Source of the DNA: an uncultured Porphyromonadaceae bacterium
Lineage (GTDB): Bacteria > Bacteroidota > Bacteroidia > Bacteroidales > Muribaculaceae
NCBI GenBank assembly: GCA_900550645.1
Contig: URTA01000053.1
Location: 1-18,527, forward strand
Direction: 5' to 3'
DNA: 18,527 nucleotides
The notes beneath the pieces were generated by a model. It was not told the DNA's origin. It made no database searches and saw only the letters and a program-made list of their open reading frames with translations. Shown here piece by piece: positions 5,927 through 12,651 of the stretch; positions within the stretch are counted from its first letter, which is position 1; every line of letters starts with the position of its first letter. The translations under genes and the position numbers were made by a program.

Positions 5927-8584
5927 ATGTCTGAAGGGAATGACGATTTTGAATACCTGACGCGCAGCGATAACGTGTCGCAGCTTTCGGGGATGTTCCG
6001 CGACTGGTATCTACAGTATGCCAGTTATGTTATACTCGAGCGTGCCGTCCCGAAAATCGAGGACGGACTGAAGCCTGTGCAGCGGCGCATACTGCACTCG
6101 ATGTACAAGCTCGATGACGGCCATTTCAACAAGGTCGCCAACATCGTGGGCAATACCATGCAGTATCACCCGCACGGCGACGCTTCGATTGGAGACGCGC
6201 TGGTCAACCTGGGTCAGAAGGACTTGCTGATTGACACTCAGGGGAACTGGGGCAACGTCATCACCGGTGACAATGCGGCTGCTCCGCGTTACATCGAGGC
6301 TCGTCTGTCCACTTTCGCCCTTGAGACGGTCTTCAACCCCAAGGTGACGGAGACAATGTCGTCGTATGACGGCCGCAATCAGGAGCCTGTGGCTCTGCCG
6401 GTGAAGTTTCCGCTGCTGCTCGCCCAGGGTGTCGAGGGCATCGCTGTCGGGTTGGGGACGAGCGTGTTGCCGCACAATTTCAATGAGATACTCGATGCTG
6501 CCATCGCTTATCTGCACGGCGAAGATTTCACGCTGTACCCTGATTTCCAGACGGGCGGATACATCGACGTGTCGCGGTACAATGACGGCAAGCGCGGCGG
6601 CAGGGTCAAGATACGCGCCAAAATCGAGAAGGTGGACAGCAAGACGCTGGCGGTAACGGAAGTGCCTTACGGCAAGACCGTCGAGACCCTGATTTCGTCC
6701 ATCCTCCTTGCTCAAGAAAAAGGGAAAATCAAGATACGCCGTGTGGACGACAATACTAACGCCAAAGCCGAGATACTGGTGCATCTTGCTCCCGGCACGT
6801 CGCCCGACAAGGCTATCGACGCGCTGTATGCGTTCACCGACTGCGAGGTGAGCCTGTCGCCGAACTGCTGCGTCATTTCAGACAACAAGCCGCTGTTCCT
6901 CACTGTCTGCGATGTGCTGCGCCAGTCCGTGGACCGCACCGTGTCGCTGCTTGACCGCGAGCTGGAGATAGAGCTGTCCGAACTGTCGGAGAAACTGCAT
7001 TTCGCTTCGCTGGAGAGGATATTCATTCAGGAGCGCATATACAAGGACCGCGAGTATGAGGAGGGCAAGGACCAGGAGGTCATTTTCGCCCACATACGCA
7101 AGCGGCTCGAGCCGTGGCGCGACCGTCTGGTGCGCGAGGTGACAGATGCCGACCTGCAGCGGCTCGAGGAGATACCTATGAAGCGCATACACCGCTACAA
7201 CGTGGTGAAGGCAGACGAGGCTATCGCCCGCCTGAACGAGCGCATGGCACAGGTGCGCAACAACCGCGAGCACATCACCGACTATGCCGTGAAATGGTAC
7301 ACCCACCTGAAAGAGACATACGGCGAGCATTATCCGCGCCGAACAGTGATACGCGGCTTCGACTCTATCGAGGCGGCCAAGGTGGCGGAGGCGAACAAGC
7401 GGCTGCTCTTTGACAAGAAGGGCGGTTTCGCCGGCACCGGACTCAAGGAGGGCGAGGAGCTGTTCACCTGCTCTGACCTCGACGATATGCTGATAGTCTA
7501 CGGCGATGGCAAGTACCGCCTCGTCCGTGTGCAGGAGAAGCTGTATGTAGGCAAGAACGTGAAGTACATTGGCCGTTTCAAGAAGGGGGACAAGCGCACT
7601 GTCTACAATGTGATATACCGCAACGGCAAGGACGGCGTGTATTACAAGAAACGGTTCTTCATCACCGGCTTGACGCGAGAGAAGGAGTATGACATGACCA
7701 AGGGGCTGCCTGGGTCGAAGCTGATGTATTTCTCTGCCAACCCCAACGGCGAGACTGACGTGGTGCGTGTCATCATCGATGACCGCATACCGGTCGTAGG
7801 CCGCCGCCCGAGGCAGAAGGAGGTCGTGGTCGATTTTGCCGGCCTCGACATCAAGGGCAAGGACTCGCTGGGCAACCTCGTGACCAAGAACAAGGTCTCG
7901 GAGGTGCGTTTCGTCCACAAGGGCGCAAGCACGCTCGGCGGGCGCAAGGTGTGGTTTGACCGCGATGTGCTGCGCATAAACTATGACGGGCGCGGCGAGT
8001 GCCTCGGCACGTTCCAAGGCAATGACCTGATACTCGTCACCACCAAGAGCGGCGAATACTACACCACCTCCTATTCAGATGCCAACCATTACGACGACGA
8101 CTTGGACCGCATTGAGAAATTCAACCCCGACAAGGTGTGGACGCTCGCGCTGAACGATGCCTCGCTGGGCTATCCATACCTGAAACGCTTCCAGTTTGAA
8201 CCTTCGGCACGCCGCCAGCGGTTTGTCGGCAGCGATGCCGCATCTAGTGTCATACGCCTGACGGACACGCCCTTCCCCCGTTTCCGCGTAACATTCGGCG
8301 GCGATGATGCCATACGTCCGGCTGTGGAGATAGAGGCCGAGGAGTTTATCGCCGTCAAGAGTTTCAAGGCCAAGGGGAAGCGCATTTCCAATTATGAGAT
8401 TGACACAGTGGAGGAGATAGAGCCTACACGCTTCCCCGAACCCGAAGAAACGGAGACGGAAGTGCCGGGGGCGGAAGAGGAAACCGCTCCCGAGGAAGAA
8501 GCACTGGAGGCTGCAAATGAGCCAAACCTTTTCTCCGCCCTCGAAAGTGAAACTGAAAACAGCGGGGACGCAGCTGATGAGTAA
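5927..8584 (+). CDS. parC: DNA topoisomerase IV subunit A
   Basis: This 885-residue protein is the DNA-breaking and rejoining subunit of topoisomerase IV, which unlinks daughter chromosomes together with ParE. The winged-helix/tower core begins near residue 24 (FRDWYLQYASYVILERAVP). It contains the QYHPHGDASIGDALV helix region (79-93) and the catalytic tyrosine Y122 in APRYIEARLS. The C-terminal part is a beta-pinwheel DNA-binding domain, and the last 60 or so residues are a strongly acidic tail. I chose ATG 5927 (MSEGNDDFEYLT); the in-frame TTG at 5903 would add eight residues. The position matching the quinolone-target serine of E. coli ParC is alanine (A86). GyrA is the main alternative name; the HPHGDASIGDALV form and the acidic tail are what I associate with Bacteroidota ParC. 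Confidence 0.92.
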   Translation: MSEGNDDFEYLTRSDNVSQLSGMFRDWYLQYASYVILERAVPKIEDGLKPVQRRILHSMYKLDDGHFNKVANIVGNTMQYHPHGDASIGDALVNLGQKDLLIDTQGNWGNVITGDNAAAPRYIEARLSTFALETVFNPKVTETMSSYDGRNQEPVALPVKFPLLLAQGVEGIAVGLGTSVLPHNFNEILDAAIAYLHGEDFTLYPDFQTGGYIDVSRYNDGKRGGRVKIRAKIEKVDSKTLAVTEVPYGKTVETLISSILLAQEKGKIKIRRVDDNTNAKAEILVHLAPGTSPDKAIDALYAFTDCEVSLSPNCCVISDNKPLFLTVCDVLRQSVDRTVSLLDRELEIELSELSEKLHFASLERIFIQERIYKDREYEEGKDQEVIFAHIRKRLEPWRDRLVREVTDADLQRLEEIPMKRIHRYNVVKADEAIARLNERMAQVRNNREHITDYAVKWYTHLKETYGEHYPRRTVIRGFDSIEAAKVAEANKRLLFDKKGGFAGTGLKEGEELFTCSDLDDMLIVYGDGKYRLVRVQEKLYVGKNVKYIGRFKKGDKRTVYNVIYRNGKDGVYYKKRFFITGLTREKEYDMTKGLPGSKLMYFSANPNGETDVVRVIIDDRIPVVGRRPRQKEVVVDFAGLDIKGKDSLGNLVTKNKVSEVRFVHKGASTLGGRKVWFDRDVLRINYDGRGECLGTFQGNDLILVTTKSGEYYTTSYSDANHYDDDLDRIEKFNPDKVWTLALNDASLGYPYLKRFQFEPSARRQRFVGSDAASSVIRLTDTPFPRFRVTFGGDDAIRPAVEIEAEEFIAVKSFKAKGKRISNYEIDTVEEIEPTRFPEPEETETEVPGAEEETAPEEEALEAANEPNLFSALESETENSGDAADE

Positions 8585-9395
8585 CAGGTTGGCGGCACTC
8601 GCATTGGCGGTCTTCTCGACCGCGATGCTGCACGGCGAGGATGCCGCGCAGAGCCGTCCCATAACCTCGTCATACGCCCTCGAGGCCGGCTTCTCGTCGA
8701 TGGCTGACACTTACCTCTCCCCTCTGTGCTACCATGGCGTGCGTTTCGCCCTCTCCGGGCGTTGGGACAAGATGATGCCTGCAAACCCCCGGCATCTATC
8801 CATGGAGATGAACGCCATGGTGGAGACTGCGCTGGATGCCAACCCTGCCGGCAACGCCAATATGTACGACCTTACGCTGCAATATGACTGGGGAATGTCG
8901 TATGTGTGGAAACCTGCTCCGGCATGGCGCGTCGCTGCCGGCGGTGCGCTGGGTTTCTCTGCCGGGGTGACTTACCTGCCGCGCAACGGCAACAACCCTG
9001 CGTCTGCTCATGCCGACATAATGTTGTCGCTGCGGGCGCGAAGCGAATGGCATACGCGCCTGGGACGTTGTCCTGTCATCGTTGCCGACTGCGTGACGCT
9101 GCCCTCCGTGGGCGCGTTCTTCTCTCCTGAATATGGGGAGTCGTATTATGAGATATACCTTGGCAACCGCCACGGACTGGTGCACCCCGGCTGGTGGGGC
9201 AATCATTTCCGAATTGACAACCTGCTGTCCGCCGAGTTCGTGTTTGCCAAGCGAAGCCTGACCGTAGGCTACCGCTACAAGGTCGATTCGTCATGGGTCA
9301 ACAGCCTGAACACGCAGCGTGTCAGCCATTCGCTGGTGGTGGGCGTAACTTTCGGCGCGGCTTGCCGTGCCATGCATAAAACCATGGAGAAATGA
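8577..9395 (+). CDS. DUF3316-type secreted or outer-membrane protein
   Basis: A 272-residue protein with an N-terminal signal peptide (hydrophobic SNRLAALALAVFSTAMLHG, probable cleavage soon after). The mature part is rich in alternating aromatic and polar beta strands, with segments such as DTYLSPLCYHGVRFALSGRW and DLTLQYDWGMSYVW and a final strand set SHSLVVGVTFGAA. This pattern suggests a small beta-barrel or periplasmic beta protein and resembles DUF3316 proteins of Bacteroidota, which have no known function. I chose ATG 8577, which overlaps the parC stop by 8 bases. An earlier in-frame ATG at 8517 would put 20 polar residues before the signal peptide. Its own stop overlaps the next gene's ATG (ATGA). 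Confidence 0.7.
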   Translation: MSNRLAALALAVFSTAMLHGEDAAQSRPITSSYALEAGFSSMADTYLSPLCYHGVRFALSGRWDKMMPANPRHLSMEMNAMVETALDANPAGNANMYDLTLQYDWGMSYVWKPAPAWRVAAGGALGFSAGVTYLPRNGNNPASAHADIMLSLRARSEWHTRLGRCPVIVADCVTLPSVGAFFSPEYGESYYEIYLGNRHGLVHPGWWGNHFRIDNLLSAEFVFAKRSLTVGYRYKVDSSWVNSLNTQRVSHSLVVGVTFGAACRAMHKTMEK

Positions 9396-10423
9396 GAGAG
9401 ACACTGCGGCATATACATACTATAATAGCAGCTCTCGTATTGGCGGTGCTGCCGCTGACGTCGTGCCACGAACTGGACGACTACGACAACGACGCGCTCG
9501 GGGTGTTTGACTGCCTCTGGGACGAGATGGACCGGCATTATTGCTATTTCGAGGAGAAAGGGGTGGACTGGAACGAGGTGCGTGAGCGTTACCGCAAGCG
9601 GATATTGCCGGGCATGACGCAGGAGGAGCTGTTTGACGTTTGCGCCGAGATGCTCGCCGAGCTGCGCGACGGTCATGTCAACCTCTCCTCGCCGTTCAAC
9701 GTGAGTTATTACCGCAATTGGTGGACGGACTATCCCGAAGACTTCGACTACCGCACTGTTCAGCAGTATTACCTCGATTTCGACTACCGCACAACCGGCT
9801 CTATGGACTACAAGATATTGCCGTCCAACATAGGCTACCTGCGCTACCCGTCGTTCTCGTATTCGGTGGGCGAGGGCAACCTGGACTATGTGCTGGCGTA
9901 CCTGAGCGCGTGCGATGCGCTGATAATAGATGTGCGCGGCAACGGCGGCGGCACGCTCACCAACATACGCCCGTTTGTCTCGCGCCTCATACATGAGGAC
10001 ATGACAGCTGGCTACATTCGCCACAAGACCGGCCCGGGACATTCTGATTTCTCCGAGCCGTACCCGGTGGTGTATCACCCGGCGGAGAGCGGTCGCGTGG
10101 TGTGGAGCAAGCCCGTTGTCGTGCTTACCAACAGGTCGTGCTATTCGGCAGCCAACGATTTCGTGTCGGTGATGCGGCAGACACCCGGAGTCATCGTCAT
10201 GGGCGCACGCACCGGCGGCGGGGGCGGCATGCCTTTCTCGTCGGAACTGCCCAACGGCTGGCGGCTGCGCATGTCGGCATCGCCGATGACGGACGCGCAG
10301 GGCAACAGCATCGAGGGCGGCATAGACCCGACACCCGGCTATGAAGTCCATGCTCCGGCTTCGGAACTCGCCGCCGGACGCGACGCTATACTCGACAGGG
10401 CAATCACCCTCCTGTCGGAATAA
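9392..10423 (+). CDS. S41-family serine peptidase, lipoprotein
   Basis: A 343-residue protein with a lipoprotein signal peptide ending in the lipobox LTSC (Cys25), so it is expected to be membrane-anchored in the cell envelope. The N-terminal helical domain (about 35-100) includes LRDGHVNL. The peptidase core includes GYLRYPSF, IIDVRGNGGG (178-187), the nucleophile region NRSCYSAANDF with probable Ser252, and GARTGGGGG (271-279). There is no PDZ domain. The lysine of C-terminal-processing proteases (the GKG position) is glycine here. H95 of DGH is present, so a tricorn-like Ser-His mechanism is more likely than a Ser-Lys dyad. The start codon overlaps the previous stop (ATGA), implying coupled translation. 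The substrate is unknown. Confidence 0.88.
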   Translation: MRETLRHIHTIIAALVLAVLPLTSCHELDDYDNDALGVFDCLWDEMDRHYCYFEEKGVDWNEVRERYRKRILPGMTQEELFDVCAEMLAELRDGHVNLSSPFNVSYYRNWWTDYPEDFDYRTVQQYYLDFDYRTTGSMDYKILPSNIGYLRYPSFSYSVGEGNLDYVLAYLSACDALIIDVRGNGGGTLTNIRPFVSRLIHEDMTAGYIRHKTGPGHSDFSEPYPVVYHPAESGRVVWSKPVVVLTNRSCYSAANDFVSVMRQTPGVIVMGARTGGGGGMPFSSELPNGWRLRMSASPMTDAQGNSIEGGIDPTPGYEVHAPASELAAGRDAILDRAITLLSE

Positions 10424-10478
10424 GAAACTCAAATTACAACCGAATCTCACAAAGGGACTACAAACCTGACAAGACGAT

Positions 10479-11441
10479 ATGTGGAAATTTAAGCCTATAT
10501 ACAAGCCCACCATTTGGGGCGGACACAAGATAGCGCGGCTCAAACGCTTCGAGTCGGACGAGCGGATAGGGGAGTGCTGGGCATTGTCTGGCATCGACGG
10601 CCGAGTGTCTGAAGTTGAGGGCGGCTGCGACGACGGACTGTCTATACGCCAGCTCATTGACCGCGAGGGGGCTGCATTGTTGGGCAAGAAGAATTTCAAG
10701 CGGTTTGGCGACACGTTTCCGCTGCTTGTCAAGCTGATAGACGCTTCCGACACGCTGTCGGTGCAGGTGCATCCTGACGATGAGATGGCTCAGCGCAGGG
10801 GGCTTCCGTATGGCAAAACCGAGATGTGGTATGTACTCCCCTCCGACGAGAAGGCTTCGCTGACAATAGGCTTCAATGCAGACGTGAGCCGTGAGCAGTT
10901 TCTCGATATGGTCGCTTCAGGCAACATTGAGGGTGCGCTCAACAGGCGGCGCGTAGCCCCGGGCGATGTATACCTTATACCCCCGGGAACGGTTCACGCC
11001 ATAGGGCAGGGATGTTTCCTCGTGGAGATACAGCAGACTTCAGACGAGACATACCGTATATATGACTACAAGCGGCGCGACGACAGCGGCAATGAGCGGG
11101 AGCTGCATCTCGACCTCGCCCTCGAAGCACTTAACTTCAGCCGGTGCGACGGTCAGCCAGTGCCGTACACGGCTCGCCCGGACATTCCTGTCAATGTGGT
11201 GCGGACACCGTATTTCAGCACCAATGTCATGACTATTGACGAGCCGATATTGCGCGACTACTCCGAGTGCGACTCGTTTGTCATCATCATTGCCACTGCC
11301 GGCGAGGCGGAACTTGCCACCTCCACCGGACGCACTGCGCTGCGTATGGGCGAGCTTGCGCTGATACCCGCGAGCAGCGACAATGTGACCATAACACCCG
11401 ACGGCGATTTCACCGCCCTCGAAGTATATATCAAGCAATGA
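10479..11441 (+). CDS. manA: Mannose-6-phosphate isomerase, class I
   Basis: This 320-residue cytosolic zinc enzyme interconverts fructose-6-phosphate and mannose-6-phosphate, linking glycolysis to mannose use and GDP-sugar synthesis. The zinc ligands are clear: Q96 and H98 in SVQVHPDD, E115 in KTEMWYVL, and H173 in PPGTVHAIG. The active-site strand VEIQQTSDETYRIYDYKR (182-199) matches the family. The length is normal for the short bacterial form without the extra helical domain. It starts 55 bases after the S41 gene, with no obvious promoter or terminator between, so it is probably in the same transcript. Its stop overlaps the ATG of the next gene (ATGA). Confidence 0.93.
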   Translation: MWKFKPIYKPTIWGGHKIARLKRFESDERIGECWALSGIDGRVSEVEGGCDDGLSIRQLIDREGAALLGKKNFKRFGDTFPLLVKLIDASDTLSVQVHPDDEMAQRRGLPYGKTEMWYVLPSDEKASLTIGFNADVSREQFLDMVASGNIEGALNRRRVAPGDVYLIPPGTVHAIGQGCFLVEIQQTSDETYRIYDYKRRDDSGNERELHLDLALEALNFSRCDGQPVPYTARPDIPVNVVRTPYFSTNVMTIDEPILRDYSECDSFVIIIATAGEAELATSTGRTALRMGELALIPASSDNVTITPDGDFTALEVYIKQ

Positions 11442-12388
11442 CCGGAAAACGTCTGTGTGCTATAAGCCTGATGGCGGCAGCCCTCGCGGTGCTGCCGGCG
11501 TGCGGAAATACCAAAGCCGGGACTGCCGCAGCTGCCGATACCGCTGTCGCCATGGCCGACAATGCCATGCCGCTGCCCGAAGTGCCGGACTCGATATTCG
11601 ACCCCATGGACAGGGCTGATTACGTCATACTGCACTATTGGGACGCGTTGCCGCCTGACGATGCCCGCATGGGCGACAATGACTTCATGGACGCTTCTTT
11701 CGCCCTCTATGCCGCGCAGTTCCAGTATGCTTCGGACTACGGTATCTCATACGCCGTCACCACTTTGTTGCAGCAGATGCGCAACTATCCGGCCGCATAC
11801 AAGCGGTTTGCCGAACTCGCGCGAAAGCATTTCTACCGCCGAGGGTCGGAGTCGTTCTGCGAGCGGGCATTCATAGTGTGGATGAAGGAGGCTCTCGGCT
11901 CTGGGGTGCTGGACGACGGCGACACACAGCGGTATGAATACCTGCTTGCCGCAGCCGAGAAGAACAGCCCCGGACGTGCTGCCGCCGATTTCCGTTTCAC
12001 CGACCGCAATGGCACTGCCCGGTCGCTCTACTCGTTGCCCAAAGCGCAATATACACTGCTCGTGTTCTATGACCCCGACTGCGACACCTGCCACGACATA
12101 ATTTCGCGTGTGCGCAACGACAAGCAGCTTATGGGACCAGTCAATTCAGGGCGTGTGCGTGTCCTGCTGATAGACGTGGCGGAAGACCGCGAAGCGTTTG
12201 CCGCTGATGCTGCCACGATGCCGTCGCGGTGGACAGTCGGCTTCGATGAGTCGCGTGTTGAGGACAATGACATCTACATATTTGACAACACTCCGGCCAT
12301 ATACCTGCTTGATGCCAGCTACAAGGTGCTGCTCAAGGACGCCACTGTCGACGAATTGACAGAATACGCGCAGTCAGTCACCGGCTGA
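11438..12388 (+). CDS. DUF5106/thioredoxin-like lipoprotein
   Basis: A 316-residue protein with a lipoprotein signal peptide and lipobox LPAC (Cys22). The first half (about 50-180) contains DYVILHYWDALP and resembles the helical DUF5106 domain that precedes thioredoxin-like domains in Bacteroidota. The second half is thioredoxin-like, with TLLVFYDPDCDTCHD containing a CXXC site (C215-D-T-C218) and the cis-proline region NTPAIYLLDASYKVL. It is probably an envelope thiol-disulfide protein; its partner is unknown. I chose ATG 11438, which overlaps the manA stop and begins directly at the signal peptide. The upstream extension of this frame is only a shadow of manA. It is the last gene of the parC series. 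Confidence 0.8.
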   Translation: MTGKRLCAISLMAAALAVLPACGNTKAGTAAAADTAVAMADNAMPLPEVPDSIFDPMDRADYVILHYWDALPPDDARMGDNDFMDASFALYAAQFQYASDYGISYAVTTLLQQMRNYPAAYKRFAELARKHFYRRGSESFCERAFIVWMKEALGSGVLDDGDTQRYEYLLAAAEKNSPGRAAADFRFTDRNGTARSLYSLPKAQYTLLVFYDPDCDTCHDIISRVRNDKQLMGPVNSGRVRVLLIDVAEDREAFAADAATMPSRWTVGFDESRVEDNDIYIFDNTPAIYLLDASYKVLLKDATVDELTEYAQSVTG

Positions 12389-12418
12389 CACCTCTACCCA
12401 TTGAGTCTGAGATGTTTG

Positions 12419-12440
12419 TAACAGCTGAAAAAAGCTGTTA
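12419..12440 (+). terminator. Hairpin after the parC gene series (weak terminator candidate)
   Basis: TAACAGCT (12419-12426) and AGCTGTTA (12433-12440) are perfect complements around the loop GAAAAA. The next bases are TAAAGCC, with no T-run, so it is not a classical intrinsic terminator. Its position 30 bases after the last gene and before a new promoter supports an end-of-transcript role. Confidence 0.4.
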
Positions 12441-12461
12441 TAAAGCCGTGTAATACAGTAT

Positions 12462-12529
12462 ATTGTGATTTTGTTGCAAAATTGTTGGCGAAATGTTTGG
12501 AATGTGATGAAGAAAACAGTATATTTGCG
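12462..12529 (+). repeat. Promoter-region repeat, copy 1
   Basis: This 68-base block aligns without gaps to 18460-18527 at about 50 of 68 positions. It includes the -33 and -7 boxes and a conserved stretch upstream of the -33 box (TTGTG-TTTTG-TGCAAA, then TTGGCGAAA). The bases just after the -33 box are the least conserved. It lies immediately upstream of the beta-helix gene. Confidence 0.75.
12496..12527 (+). promoter_or_regulatory. Predicted promoter for the beta-helix/LRR unit
   Basis: TTTG (12496-12499), 20 bases, TATATTTG (12520-12527): a full match to the Bacteroidota housekeeping promoter. Transcription would start near 12534, giving a leader of about 118 nt. Confidence 0.8.
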
Positions 12530-12533
12530 GCGT

Positions 12534-12651
12534 AAAAGAATTGTCCTGCGATATTCGCTATTACGACATTACCCGAGTTTAGATATAGATGCCGAGATAA
12601 GCGGAAGGCCAGAACAATTCAAAAGTATATAACCTCTTAATATTTAATTGT
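12534..12651 (+). other. 5' leader of the beta-helix gene with possible secondary structure
   Basis: The leader contains GAATTGT at 12538-12544 and its exact complement ACAATTC at 12614-12620. Three more pairs (CTG 12546-12548 with CAG 12610-12612) follow inside after one mismatch, and a small GCGA-TAT-TCGC hairpin lies at 12548-12558. The last 30 bases before the ATG are AT-rich and open, as at well-translated Bacteroidota genes. I recognise no riboswitch class. Confidence 0.35.

Noticed and set aside
6878..8017. Long minus-strand frame (379 codons) opposite parC
   Set aside because: Shadow of the GC-rich parC codons; the composition is Leu/His/Val-rich nonsense and parC is unmistakable on the other strand.
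9275..10753. Minus-strand frame of 492 codons opposite the S41 peptidase and manA
   Set aside because: It crosses two well-supported plus-strand genes and has the His/Arg/Val-rich composition of an antisense shadow.
12455..12525. Direct repeat ACAGTATATT (12455-12464 and 12516-12525) as flanks of an invertible promoter
   Set aside because: The copies are in direct, not inverted, orientation and only 10 bp long, so they cannot support inversion; chance in AT-rich DNA is likely.
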